NCBI GenBank assembly: GCA_022791685.1
Contig: JAAVZO010000017.1
Coordinates: 1 to 64,000, forward strand
Direction: 5' to 3'
DNA: 64,000 nt
DNA from: Clostridiales bacterium
Lineage (GTDB): Bacteria; Bacillota; Clostridia; Oscillospirales; CAG-272
Under the pieces are notes generated by a model. It did no database searches. It saw only the letters and a list, made by a program, of their open reading frames with translations, and was not told the origin of the DNA. The number at the start of each line of letters is the position of its first letter. Within the stretch, counting starts at the first letter, position 1. Both the position numbers and the translations under genes were made by a program. This document shows positions 27,341 through 37,041 of this stretch, in pieces.

Positions 27341-28819
27341 TTAATTTACGTTTTCGTCAATTGCTGCGAGCATTTTGTCAATTGTGTTCTGAACTTGGTT
27401 TTCAAGAGTAGCTGTCATAGAAGCGAAGTTGTCATTCATATTGAGGTAGCATTCCATATACTTGTAATAGGTATCATCTGGCCATACTGACAGACCGAGG
27501 TCAAATACTGATGACGGGAAGATGATGTCGAGCATATCTGCCGAATCTTCATCACGGGTGTATTTGGTTTTCAATACAACCTCACGATATGTCGGAACAA
27601 TGGTGTCATGCGAATCACGTGAAAGAGCTTCAAGGATTATGCTGACATTTTCAGCGCGCTCTTCAGCAAGAGTTATCGGTATAGTAGCTACTGCGCCTCC
27701 AGAAACTAAAGTTATATAATTGTCTTGAGCTTCATCGTATTTCGGGAAGGGAAGGATACCAATATCAAAGTTGGTGTCACGGTAGAGCGCGATCGACTTT
27801 ATCGCAGTTCCGTGGAATGCAAGCTGACCGTTCTTGAACATCTCACGTGATTCTGCACTTCCGTCGTGAACGTTGTCGTGAAGCTTATAGAAAATATTTT
27901 CGCCGTTATGGAGATTGAATATTTTCTGGAATACGTTCATCGCTTTTTCGTTATTCGGAATCGCAAAGTAAGGATTTCCTTCATTGTCGACCGAAATGTA
28001 CTTAACTCCAGAACCGGTTACGAGCGAACCGAAGTAGAGCTTGACGGCTCCACTAATTGCCCATTGGTCATTGCCATCGAGCACACCGTCGCCGTTGAGG
28101 TCGCGCGAGAGTTTCTTTTCAATTTCAACCATTTTGTCAAGTGTCCACTTATTGTCACGTACAAGGTCATATAGATTTTCGTTGAGATTTGTGTTATCGA
28201 TGATATCCTTGTTGAAAATCATGATAAAGTTACGGGTCAGCATACTAAGGCTGAAATCACCAACGGCTGCAAACTGATTTCCCTTTATCGAAAATACTTC
28301 ATTTGCACTCTGGCTCCACCATGAGCGGTCAAGGTCGACATACGGAAGCATATCCCATGTGCCAAGCAGTCCTTCACAGTAGTTGTTTGAAACTCGCTGA
28401 TCATACATCATAGCGATATCAAACAGGTTGTCGCCGGAATATATGACCTCACGGAAGCCGGAGGTGGGGTCGCGTGTCAGCTGTTCGCTTATAACGCAAT
28501 TGTAAAGTCCCTCGATCTTACGATTGCGCTTGTATATCGCATCGTTTAAGTTGTCGCCGTTTTCCTCGGAAGCGTCAAGTGTGTTGAGTGCCCATGTCAG
28601 GTAGGTCTCGTCGTAATTGTAGAAGCGCAGTTCGAAGCCGTCGAGGTCTTTTACTTCAAGCGGGTAGAGCTCCTGCTCACTTTTTCCGGTGCTTTGAGCA
28701 GCGTCGCTTGTGTTGTCATTCGATGGATTTGTGCCGTCTCCCTGAGAAGGCTCGCCGCCGCAGCCTACAGCTGCAAGCATTGCGGTGATGAGAAGAATGG
28801 ATAGCAGTTTCTTTTTCAT
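27341..28819 (-). CDS. Solute-binding lipoprotein 3 (tract-free paralogue)
   Basis: 492 residues: MKKKLLSILLITAMLAAVGC gives a lipobox Cys20, then GGEPSQGDGTNPSNDN, an ordinary Ser/Asn/Asp linker, then the solute-binding domain with ENGDNLNDAIYKRNRKIE and calcium-loop-like DLNGDGVLDGND. Start at 28819 follows AAAGGAA; the longer upstream frame is not typical. It is roughly two-thirds identical to lipoprotein 4 immediately upstream but lacks the C9/G9 tract, so it cannot switch by the same route. Last gene of the 32635-27341 operon. Confidence 0.86.
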   Translation of the reverse strand: MKKKLLSILLITAMLAAVGCGGEPSQGDGTNPSNDNTSDAAQSTGKSEQELYPLEVKDLDGFELRFYNYDETYLTWALNTLDASEENGDNLNDAIYKRNRKIEGLYNCVISEQLTRDPTSGFREVIYSGDNLFDIAMMYDQRVSNNYCEGLLGTWDMLPYVDLDRSWWSQSANEVFSIKGNQFAAVGDFSLSMLTRNFIMIFNKDIIDNTNLNENLYDLVRDNKWTLDKMVEIEKKLSRDLNGDGVLDGNDQWAISGAVKLYFGSLVTGSGVKYISVDNEGNPYFAIPNNEKAMNVFQKIFNLHNGENIFYKLHDNVHDGSAESREMFKNGQLAFHGTAIKSIALYRDTNFDIGILPFPKYDEAQDNYITLVSGGAVATIPITLAEERAENVSIILEALSRDSHDTIVPTYREVVLKTKYTRDEDSADMLDIIFPSSVFDLGLSVWPDDTYYKYMECYLNMNDNFASMTATLENQVQNTIDKMLAAIDENVN

Positions 28820-28928
28820 AGAAGGATTCCTTTCAAATTTATATAATTTTTTAGGAGTGCTAAATAATACAAACATCACCGCTTTATGCAGCTTGATCGA
28901 TACAGATTCGGAATTAAGCTAAGTAGAA

Positions 28929-30403
28929 TTAGTCTACGTTTTCCTCTATCGCTTTGAGGAGACCGTCGATTTTATTCTGAACCTGACTTTCGAGAGTAGC
29001 AGTCAATGAAGCAAAGTTATCGTTCATATTGAGATAGCATTCCATATATTTATAATAAGTTTCGCTTGGAAATACCGACAACCCAAGGTCAAATACTGAG
29101 GATTGGAAAATAATGTCGAGCATATCCGCAGAATCGTCATCACGGGTGTATTTTGTCTTCAGCACGACCTCACGGTAGGTCGGGATTAAGTTATAGTGGG
29201 AATCACGTGCAAGAGCTTCAAGAATGATACTTACATTTTCAGCTCTATCTTCGGGAAGCGTTTTCGGAATTACTGATACTGCACCGTTCGATACAAGAGT
29301 ATAGTAGTTTCCCTGTTCTTCATTGTACTTAGGATACGGCAGAATTCCGATGTCAAAATTGGCATCGCGGTATTGGTCAATTGACTTTAATGCGGTACCT
29401 TGGAATGCGAGCTGTCCGTTTTTGAACATATCGCGTGATTCATTAGTGCCGGCGTGTACATCGCTGGACATCTTATAGTAAATGTTCTCACCTTTGTGGA
29501 GATTGAATACCTTTTGGAAAACGTCTATCGCAAATTCGTTGTTCGGAATTGCAAAATATGGATTGCCGTCCTTGTCGGTGGAAATATACTTAACACCTGC
29601 GCCGGTTATAAGCGAGCCAAAATAGAGCTTGACTGCGCCGCTGACTGCCCATTGGTCGTTTCCATCGAGCACACCGTCGCCGTTGAGGTCACGTGAAAAT
29701 TGCTTTTCAATTTCTATAAGCTTATCAAGTGTCCATTTACCATCGCGGACTAAGTCGTACAGATTGTCGTTGAGATTTGCGTCCTCAATCATAGATTTGT
29801 TGAAGAGTGTTACGAAATTGCGAGTAACCATGCTGAGGCTGTAGTCGCCGACTGCGGCATACTGGTTACCTTTTATACTAAAGGTATCGCTTGCGCTCTT
29901 GTTCCACCACGAGCGGTCGAGATCAACATAGGGAAGAATATCCCATGTGCTCGAGAGACCTTCGCAGTATATGCTTGCTACTTTTTCGTCTACGATCATC
30001 GCAATATCAAATAGATCGTCATTGGAAAATACAGCGGTGCGGAATCCAGAAGCGGTATCTTCAACTTCATCTACTGTGATTTTGCAGTTGTACATATCTT
30101 CGATTTTGCGGTTTCGCTTATAGATAGCGTCGTTGACGTTATCTCCGTTTTCTTCAGCAGCGTCAAGAGTGTTCAGTGCCCACGATAGATGAGCCGGGTC
30201 GAAGTTGTAGAAGCGAAGATTAAAGCCGTCGAGATTTTTGACCTCAAGCGGGTATAAATCTGCTTCAGTTTTCTCAGATTCAATAGAACCGCTTGTTACA
30301 TCTCCGTTTTGTGGGGGGGGGTTATTTGCGAAGGTTCGCTGCCGCAGCTTGCTGCGGACAGCATAGCGGTCAGAAGAAGGATAGAGATAGTGCGTTTTTT
30401 CAT
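28929..30403 (-). CDS. Solute-binding lipoprotein 4, frame broken by a C9 tract (OFF as given)
   Basis: GGAGGAAA and ATG 30403 start a good lipoprotein signal peptide (MKKRTISILLLTAMLSAASC, Cys20, then GSEPSQ), but in this frame the tract leads to a stop after ITPPHKTEM. The body, in another frame, begins at the tract (PPPQNGDVTSGS) and continues as a full solute-binding domain to 28929. One extra C (C10), or two fewer (C7), joins leader and body into ~491 residues. The long single frame from a TTG upstream has no signal peptide and is an artefact. The body is intact, so this is a switchable rather than decayed gene. It follows the CapA-like gene by 25 bp. Confidence 0.85.
30313..30321 (+). 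repeat. G9 homopolymer tract 5 (C9 in the coding strand)
   Basis: Nine G on the plus strand, read as C9 inside the lipoprotein 4 leader, nine codons after the lipobox cysteine. Confidence 0.95.
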
Positions 30404-30428
30404 TTTTGTTTTCCTCCAAAATTGATAT

Positions 30429-31571
30429 TTAATTTATTTTATAATACTGATTTACAGTAGTATAATCTCTATTACCGAATTTAGCCGCCTGATTGAGTAT
30501 TGTTTGTTTAAGCTCATCAGTTAGGCTTATGTTGTACAGCTCATACGAGTTTATGCAGTAGGGTGGTGCATTTTCAGGTTCAACGGTTGCGATTATTGAG
30601 AATACGCAGTCTGTGAGCTTTACCTCATTGTCTGTTTTTTCAAGTGTCAATACTGGAATTGCTGAAAATTTTGCTCCGGTGATATCTCGACACATAGATG
30701 GGCGGCAGTAAAGATTTCCAAGCGAATAGAATACCGGAATACCACCTTCATTTTCATATCCATGTATTACGTGTGGATGATGTCCGATAATGCAGTCAGC
30801 GCCAATATCACGAAGCAGCTTTGTAAGCATACGCGTATATGCGTCTGGTTTGCGGTTATATTGTCCGCCGCTGTGCATTACAACTATCACATAGTCGGAT
30901 ACTGCTTTAGCAGCGTCGATGTCGGCACGCAGCCGGTCGAGCTTTGGCTTGACATATTTTACGTAGTCGGGATTTTGTGGATCGTAGAGCTTTTTCATAG
31001 CTGCGGCTATACGCTCATCTGATTCGTCGAGGTGTATTAGAAGGTCTATCGCGCCGGGGAGAGTCTCCTCTGGTTGGAAAAGATTTACCTGACGGTCGTC
31101 GGTCATAAACAGGTGGTGTGAAAACGCATTTGTGCCGTATGTGTAATTTACAATTGCTACACGTATCCCGTTTGCTTCGAGCACACATGGTTCATGTGTA
31201 TCGTCGGGACGATAGATTCCTGTGTGCGCAAGCCCGATCTTATCGAGATTGTCGAGTGTTCGGGTGATCCCTTCCTCACCGCGGTCCATGCAGTGATTGT
31301 TCGCGAGGCATACAAGGTCGAAGCCGCGCTGCTTCAGCATTTCTGCAAATTCGTTCGGTGAATTGAAGCAGTAGCGCTCTTGTGTAAATTTCAGCTCCTC
31401 TCCGGCGATCGGCGTTTCGAGATTTCCGACAAGCAGATCGGCGTTGAGTTCGGCAGTGATTTTTTCAAATGCTGGTGAATAATCACGGTTGCCACTGTTG
31501 TCAGTGCAGAGCTCGGTAGTTCCAGGCGCACACATTATATCTCCCGTAAAGGATATTGTTATCTTATTCAT
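30429..31571 (-). CDS. CapA-family metallophosphatase-like protein
   Basis: 380 residues with the CapA/PGA_cap fold: N-terminal FTGDIMC, NLETPI, CLANNHCMDRGEEG (the metal-binding NNH), and GADCIIGHHPHVIHG (C-terminal HHPH). CapA proteins act in poly-gamma-glutamate capsule making or as surface phosphoesterases. No signal peptide is obvious here. It overlaps the M14 gene by 4 nt and is followed by two solute-binding lipoproteins, so a role in surface polymer handling is plausible but inferred. Confidence 0.8.
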   Translation of the reverse strand: MNKITISFTGDIMCAPGTTELCTDNSGNRDYSPAFEKITAELNADLLVGNLETPIAGEELKFTQERYCFNSPNEFAEMLKQRGFDLVCLANNHCMDRGEEGITRTLDNLDKIGLAHTGIYRPDDTHEPCVLEANGIRVAIVNYTYGTNAFSHHLFMTDDRQVNLFQPEETLPGAIDLLIHLDESDERIAAAMKKLYDPQNPDYVKYVKPKLDRLRADIDAAKAVSDYVIVVMHSGGQYNRKPDAYTRMLTKLLRDIGADCIIGHHPHVIHGYENEGGIPVFYSLGNLYCRPSMCRDITGAKFSAIPVLTLEKTDNEVKLTDCVFSIIATVEPENAPPYCINSYELYNISLTDELKQTILNQAAKFGNRDYTTVNQYYKIN

Positions 31572-32635
31572 TTGTTATTTTCCTCGAAGTAACGTTTAAC
31601 CGCTCGGTAGAAGCAGCGTCCAGACTCTATTATTTTATCTTGCGAAACTACATTTCCTACTTCACCGAAGTATGTAGTTTCAAGTGTAAAGCCAAGTTTT
31701 ACGCTTTCGTATGTGCCAGCATATGTTCCGCAGGTGGTGGCTGTTGTCAATACCTTATTCCAATCGACGTTAGGGTCGATATCATTCTCCAGCTTGTAGT
31801 TCATGGCTTCTGTAGTTGTTTCAAGCTCAAACAAGTGTCCGAATTTGATCATTTCATCACGCGATTCAAAGGTTTTGCGGACAATGAACTGAGTATCGTT
31901 GCGTCCGCCGATATGCCACGGTGAATGAAGGTCAAATACAGCAGCAACGTCGCCTTTGGCAAGCAGTGTCTGTACAGCTCTTACTCCGTTATACAGCGGC
32001 TCGTCAAGGTAGTCGCGGTTGTGGTCGTGAGGTGTTCGATTTTTACCTTGGTCTCCGTTTACGACTCCGTCAGCGTCGATGAAGGGAATAGCGGTAATTC
32101 TGAATCCATCCATAGGTGATTTGAGAAATTCGTCGATTATTCCTTCCATCACATAGTCGCCGGTCGCTTCGCAGGCATGGTGACGTGCAGTAAGAATTAT
32201 ATTGCGTTCTCCACTGCCTACTGTCACACTCGGTATAGGTGTACCTTTATTGTCAGTAGTGATTATATTCACTGGAAGTCTGCGCAGCTCGGCAAATTTA
32301 TAAAAGCGAGAGGGATGATATAGCATATTGTGTGCAAAGTACACGCGGTTTTCGTCAGCTCCGAAGGTATATGTGAATCCTGTTCGATCAGGCAGAGCAG
32401 TGTTCGACCAGTGCCATTCGTTAAGGTCATGGCTGACGGCAGCTCCAAAATATCCGACATAGTTTTTCGGCGACATATCGAAGGTTATAGTTTTGCCAGC
32501 AGCTCCAGTTACCTCGAAGGCCCAATAAAACCAGTCCCCTTCCGTATCGCGAAGTTCGGGCTTGAAACGCACTCGATTTTCACTTATTTCAAGAATTTCG
32601 GCATTTCCGCCGCAGAAAATTGTGATAATTTCCAT
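31568..32635 (-). CDS. M14-type zinc carboxypeptidase-like protein
   Basis: 355 residues. An N-terminal beta-sandwich (~1-110) precedes an M14-like core; metal ligands appear as RHHACEATGDY (His-x-x-Glu) near 155 and DLHSPWH near 245. No secretion signal is seen. AAGGAGG precedes ATG 32635. It heads the operon M14 / CapA-like / lipoprotein 4 / lipoprotein 3 and is divergent from an AraC regulator. Confidence 0.7.
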   Translation of the reverse strand: MEIITIFCGGNAEILEISENRVRFKPELRDTEGDWFYWAFEVTGAAGKTITFDMSPKNYVGYFGAAVSHDLNEWHWSNTALPDRTGFTYTFGADENRVYFAHNMLYHPSRFYKFAELRRLPVNIITTDNKGTPIPSVTVGSGERNIILTARHHACEATGDYVMEGIIDEFLKSPMDGFRITAIPFIDADGVVNGDQGKNRTPHDHNRDYLDEPLYNGVRAVQTLLAKGDVAAVFDLHSPWHIGGRNDTQFIVRKTFESRDEMIKFGHLFELETTTEAMNYKLENDIDPNVDWNKVLTTATTCGTYAGTYESVKLGFTLETTYFGEVGNVVSQDKIIESGRCFYRAVKRYFEENNK

Positions 32636-32652
32636 GAAATTTTCCTCCTTAC

Positions 32653-32681
32653 TTGACTTTTCAAGACAAATGGTGTATTAT
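32653..32681 (+). promoter_or_regulatory. Promoter of the PocR-type AraC regulator
   Basis: TTGACT, 17-nt spacer, TATTAT. The -35 overlaps the short palindrome CTTGA-CTTT-TCAAG, and the promoter lies back to back with the M14 operon. Confidence 0.65.
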
Positions 32682-32785
32682 AATTATATCAGCTATGAAG
32701 ATAGAATTCCTTAGGGTTATTCTGAAAATCTATAAAATAATGCTTTTTTATCTTATTTTAACTAAGATTTTGAGGGGAGTGACTG

Positions 32786-33718
32786 ATTATATCAATAATA
32801 GAGCATATCAGAGACTATGTAAAATGGCTTACTCACAACCAAAAGCTGTCTATTACTATACATGGAGTTGCCGGAAATGATCAGGTATGCGACAGTGAGC
32901 TGATCGACTTTAACTTGCACTGCAATCCGTATTGTTTATATATGAAGACCTGTATGGAGCTGTGGAATCAGTGCATTATGTTACAGGGCGCGAATGTGCG
33001 CAATGAGCTTGAAAAGCGTGGAGCTTACTTTGGAATGTGCCATGTAGGAGTGTGCGAGTATGTCTACCCACTGAAAATTGCTGAAACAATAGTTGGCTTT
33101 ATCAGTGTGAGCGGATATCGTGCAGGAGATGAAGGCGAGCTTCACGACAAGGCTATGCACAAACTTCATAAGCTGTGTGATAAATATGGATTTCCATTTG
33201 AATCTGTGCTTAAAATGTATAATACCTCGCTTGACCCTAAGCTGCCTGATAAAAAATGGTTAGACCCGCTTATTTATCCGCTATGCGATATGATCGAGCT
33301 ATATCGAATACATCGGCGCGAAAATCAAGAGCTGATGAGTCCATCTGTTGTAAAAAGCGATAATTTGTATAGGGAGATATGTCAACATATTCGACGCACC
33401 CATAACGGTAAGGTTTCCCTTGATGAATTATGTGCTGCAACAAATTACAGCAAATCATACATCAGTCACGTATTTAAGTCTCGAAGCGGAATGACTATAA
33501 ATCAATATGTAAATCATCTGCGTATCGGTGAAGCGAAATCGCTGTTGACAAATACAAATATGTCAGTACAGGAGATCGCTATGACGATCGGTTTTACTGA
33601 TTCCAACTATTTTTCAAATGTATTCCGTGCCTCTACTGGAGTTTCTCCACGTGAGTGGAGAAAGGTAGACAGCAACTACTGTAAAGAATTTTATGACAAT
33701 GACATCGAAGCAGAGTGA
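32786..33718 (+). CDS. AraC-family regulator with PocR-like cysteine-rich sensor; unusual start
   Basis: About 310 residues. The N-terminal half resembles PocR-type sensors (HCNPYCLYMKTCMELWNQC, CHVGVCEYVYP), with close cysteines that may bind a metal or cluster. Two helix-turn-helix motifs follow (VSLDELCAATNYSKSYISHV and VQEIAMTIGFTDSNYFSNVF). The frame is coding-like from 32783, but the in-frame TGA at 32780 leaves no ATG/GTG/TTG that includes this region; GAGGGGAG ends ~7 nt before ATT 32786. Either a rare ATT/CTG start is used or one base is wrong. Probably controls the divergent operon. Confidence 0.75.
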   Translation: MISIIEHIRDYVKWLTHNQKLSITIHGVAGNDQVCDSELIDFNLHCNPYCLYMKTCMELWNQCIMLQGANVRNELEKRGAYFGMCHVGVCEYVYPLKIAETIVGFISVSGYRAGDEGELHDKAMHKLHKLCDKYGFPFESVLKMYNTSLDPKLPDKKWLDPLIYPLCDMIELYRIHRRENQELMSPSVVKSDNLYREICQHIRRTHNGKVSLDELCAATNYSKSYISHVFKSRSGMTINQYVNHLRIGEAKSLLTNTNMSVQEIAMTIGFTDSNYFSNVFRASTGVSPREWRKVDSNYCKEFYDNDIEAE

Positions 33719-33748
33719 CTTATACTAATATTATTGAGGATGATCCAA

Positions 33749-34597
33749 ATGTCGAAACAGCCATTCATATACGCGATTTCAGATTTTTCAAATGGAAATA
33801 TCGTTGTGCGGCACAAGCTTATAGAGAATGATTACCGTATGCACTGGCATAACTGCTGTGAGCTTGAGCTTATTCTGTCAGGACGAGGCGAGCAGGTCCT
33901 CAATGATTCGACATATCCGCTTAGGAGCGGGGAATTGTATATGCTTACTCCCGCTGACTGTCACTCGATCCATGTTGATGAGCCGCTCGATGTTATCGGA
34001 ATTATGTTTGAGGACAAGCTGATTTCGCAGAATCTTTATGAGCGTATATTGACGAATGAAACTCTTGGGATTAATTTGAGAACTAATTTGTCTGGGAAGA
34101 ACTTCAATATAGTACAGAGCCTTTTTGATGCTCTCATCTGTGAGGATGGACGAAAGTCGGGAGAGTATGAATTTGAGAATATGTATATAGGACATCTCAT
34201 TGATTGCCTGATCATCGAACTTTTGCGAAGTCTTCAACGCGGTGAAGGAGTTATTGAAAAATCGCCGATCGGGACGGCGATCCTATATCTTCACAGCCAT
34301 TTTACCGAGAATGTTACACTTGACACGCTTGCCGGAGTTACTCATCTGAGCCGCAATTATTTTTCCGAAATGTTCAGAAGCTACACTAGGCGTACATTTA
34401 AAAGTTACCTTATTGACCTTAGAATGAAGAATGCCTGTAGGCTGCTTGCTAATACAGAGATGTCGATCACTGATGTTTGCTTTGCCTGTGGGTTCGACTC
34501 ATTCTCAAATTTTATGCGTACATTTAAATCAAGATACGGTACGAGTCCGCTTAAATTCAGGGCGGAGAATCGCAGTGACGAACAATTAATAAAATAG
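33749..34597 (+). CDS. AraC-family regulator, cupin type
   Basis: 282 residues. N-terminal cupin-like sensor (HWHNCCELELILSGRGEQ, LRSGELYMLTPADCHSIH), C-terminal double helix-turn-helix (LDTLAGVTHLSRNYFSEMF and ITDVCFACGFDSFSNFMRTF) with the KSRYGTSPLKF end. ATG 33749 has GAGG nine nt upstream. It follows the PocR-type regulator by 30 bp; two different AraC sensors in tandem suggest combined control of one surface locus. Confidence 0.88.
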   Translation: MSKQPFIYAISDFSNGNIVVRHKLIENDYRMHWHNCCELELILSGRGEQVLNDSTYPLRSGELYMLTPADCHSIHVDEPLDVIGIMFEDKLISQNLYERILTNETLGINLRTNLSGKNFNIVQSLFDALICEDGRKSGEYEFENMYIGHLIDCLIIELLRSLQRGEGVIEKSPIGTAILYLHSHFTENVTLDTLAGVTHLSRNYFSEMFRSYTRRTFKSYLIDLRMKNACRLLANTEMSITDVCFACGFDSFSNFMRTFKSRYGTSPLKFRAENRSDEQLIK

Positions 34598-34631
34598 ATA
34601 GGAGTGATCTACGTGATACTTTGTATTGCAA

Positions 34632-34670
34632 ATGATCTGTGTAAAGTCTGAGGTCGATTACACAGATCAT
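34632..34670. repeat. Inverted repeat between AraC and MFS genes
   Basis: ATGATCTGTGTAA (34632-34644) and TTACACAGATCAT (34658-34670) are perfect 13-bp arms. No T run follows, so an operator or a weak terminator are both possible. Confidence 0.65.
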
Positions 34671-34734
34671 ATGTGACCTTATGACTTTGCACTGATTTAT
34701 TTTTAACTTCAATAAATTTAAGGAGCAAAGTCAA

Positions 34735-36051
34735 ATGAAAAAATTAAATAATTCCCATGTGGAAAATTCAACTGGTGAGCTGAGAAGCTTTCTAATTTTA
34801 TGGCTTACACAGTCGCTTTCATCGCTTGGTAGTGCAGCGACTAATTTCGCACTTATTATCTGGTCATATCAGCAGCAGGGGTCGGCACTTACGACCGCAC
34901 TGCTAACTGTATGCTCGTATCTGCCGTATGTGCTGATGAGCATATTCGCGGGTACATTCTGCGACCGATTCGACAAAAAGAAGCTTATGCTGCTCTCAGA
35001 CAGCTTTGCGGCGGTTTGCACTGTTGCAGTTCTGATACTGCTTGAAACCGGACAGCTTGCAATATGGCATTTATATCTTCTCAATGCGCTTAATGGACTG
35101 ATGAATACTATCCAGCAGCCGGCATCAGAGATCGCGGTAAGTCTGCTTGTTCCGAAACGTCACTATCAGCGCATAAGCGGTCTGCGTAGTTTTTCGAACT
35201 CTCTGACGAGCATTATGACTCCGGCAGTCGCAACAGCACTTATGACGCTTGCAGATATCCGGGCGGTAATAATGTTCGATTTATCGACATTCGTGCTTGC
35301 ATTTATCGCTCTGCTCTGCTTTGTTCGTATCCCGGAGTTGACGGATAAATCGGAGACGGGAGAGAGCTTTTTCAATGCAGCACGTGAAGGTATTGAATAT
35401 CTTAAAAATAATCGCGGTATACTCGATTTGATATTTTTCCTTGCTGCAATTAACCTTACTGCCTCCATGTACAATGCGGCGCTTCCGGCACTTATCATAT
35501 CAAAGTCTGGTGACACTGCGCTCGGTGTGCTTAATACTGTCACTGGCATAGCAATGCTTGTCGGCAGTGCAGCGGCTTCACTTATGCCTGAGCCGAAGAG
35601 TCGTGTTCGCGTGATATGCAACACACTGCTTATTTCGATGGGCACTGAAAATATTCTGCTCGCACTCGGAAATACGCTTCCGATTTGGTGTATTGGCGGA
35701 ATCCTTGGGTGGCTTGGAATACCGATCATGAATGCGAATCTTGATGTGGTCATGCGCACGAGGATACCGCCTTCAATGCAGGGACGTGTTTACTCAGCGA
35801 GAAATACACTACAATTTTTCACGATCCCGATCGGATATTTCATCGGTGGATTGCTTGTTGATAAGGTTTTCGAGCCATTTATGGAATCTGCGCCATCATT
35901 ACTTACGCGAATCTTTGGAGAGGGCAAGGGCTCAGGTGCAGCGGTTTTATTTGCTATTATTGCTGTGGTCGGAGTTGTGACCTGTATTATCTTCCGCTAC
36001 GATAGACATATATGGGAGCTTGAATCAAAAGAATCCGAAAAAATGCAATAA
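34735..36051 (+). CDS. MFS transporter (MFS_3-like, probable drug or lipid efflux)
   Basis: 438 residues with about twelve membrane helices. The loop 2-3 motif appears as GTFCDRFDKKKLM. The N-terminal FLILWLTQSLSSLGSAATNFALIIW and general layout match MFS_3 permeases often annotated as macrolide-type or enterobactin-type exporters. AAGGAG precedes the start. No regulator is directly attached other than the two AraC genes upstream. Substrate unknown. Confidence 0.85.
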   Translation: MKKLNNSHVENSTGELRSFLILWLTQSLSSLGSAATNFALIIWSYQQQGSALTTALLTVCSYLPYVLMSIFAGTFCDRFDKKKLMLLSDSFAAVCTVAVLILLETGQLAIWHLYLLNALNGLMNTIQQPASEIAVSLLVPKRHYQRISGLRSFSNSLTSIMTPAVATALMTLADIRAVIMFDLSTFVLAFIALLCFVRIPELTDKSETGESFFNAAREGIEYLKNNRGILDLIFFLAAINLTASMYNAALPALIISKSGDTALGVLNTVTGIAMLVGSAAASLMPEPKSRVRVICNTLLISMGTENILLALGNTLPIWCIGGILGWLGIPIMNANLDVVMRTRIPPSMQGRVYSARNTLQFFTIPIGYFIGGLLVDKVFEPFMESAPSLLTRIFGEGKGSGAAVLFAIIAVVGVVTCIIFRYDRHIWELESKESEKMQ

Positions 36052-36141
36052 AAACGTAATATACGAAATAACTCACCTATGACGATGATGTATAATTAAG
36101 CTATCCTAATATATTTATAATAATGAAAGGATTTGCTTAAA

Positions 36142-37041
36142 ATGAGCTATATAGGTATTGACATAGGTGGTACAAAATGCGCGGTAGTTCGTGGCTGCGG
36201 GCGTGAAATTGAAGCTAAGCTTCGATTTGAAACGGCTGGGTTCGATGAGACTCTTGCACGTATATTTGTATCGGTCGAGCAGCTGATGACATCGGATATT
36301 ACAGCGATTGGAATCAGCTGCGGCGGTCCGCTTGATTCCTCTCGCGGAATAATTCAGTCTCCGCCAAATTTGCCTGGATGGGATGACGTACATATCACTG
36401 AGATGTTGACTCAACGTTTCAAGCGTCCCGCTTATCTTTGTAATGACGCGGACGCTTGTGCGCTCGCTGAGTGGCGTTACGGCGCTGGAGTTGGGACTCA
36501 GAATATGATATTTCTGACATTCGGAACTGGACTTGGGTCGGGACTTATTCTTGGTGGACGGTTATATACAGGCGCTTGCGGTATGGCTGGTGAGCTTGGC
36601 CATGTGAGCCTTTACGATGAATCGTGCGGTTTGCCGCTTGACGAACTGCATATTGGCTATAACAAGCGTGGTTCTGTTGAGGGATATTGCAGCGGAGGTG
36701 GTATCGCTCAGTATGGAAAGGGCAGTGCTCGTGAGCTTGGTATCCGCGCTGAGGCTGGCGACGCTGAGGCTATTGCAGTATATGAGTGTGTCGGAGCAGA
36801 CCTCGGAAAGTCTGTGGCCATACTTATCGACATTCTGAACCCCGAAGCTATTGTTATCGGAAGTATATATGCGCGCTCACGTGAGTTTATTGAACCGGCG
36901 ATGCTGCGTGTGATAAATGAACGTGCGCTTAATAAAAGCGCCGCTGCGTGCAAGATTTATCCTGCGGCGCTCGGCGAAAGTATAGGTGATGTCGCGGCGT
37001 TGGCTGTCGCTGAACTTGGAGGTAATAATTATGCTGTATGA
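36142..37041 (+). CDS. ROK-family sugar kinase
   Basis: 299 residues. N-terminal phosphate loop GIDIGGTKCAV, GISCGGPLDSSRG, catalytic CNDADACALAEW (Asp), and GTGLGSGLILGG then GELGHVSL. The usual ROK zinc motif CxCGxxGCxE is not present; CGLPLDELHIGYNKRG lies in its place, so metal binding may be lost. ATG 36142 follows GAAAGGA. It overlaps the SIS isomerase gene by 11 nt, suggesting phosphorylation and isomerisation of an amino sugar or heptose. Confidence 0.85.
   Translation: MSYIGIDIGGTKCAVVRGCGREIEAKLRFETAGFDETLARIFVSVEQLMTSDITAIGISCGGPLDSSRGIIQSPPNLPGWDDVHITEMLTQRFKRPAYLCNDADACALAEWRYGAGVGTQNMIFLTFGTGLGSGLILGGRLYTGACGMAGELGHVSLYDESCGLPLDELHIGYNKRGSVEGYCSGGGIAQYGKGSARELGIRAEAGDAEAIAVYECVGADLGKSVAILIDILNPEAIVIGSIYARSREFIEPAMLRVINERALNKSAAACKIYPAALGESIGDVAALAVAELGGNNYAV

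Noticed and set aside
28929..30419. Single continuous 496-codon reading of lipoprotein 4 from a TTG start
   Set aside because: The N-terminus has no signal peptide and reads the wrong frame of a sequence that encodes a perfect lipoprotein leader with a strong ribosome site in another frame.
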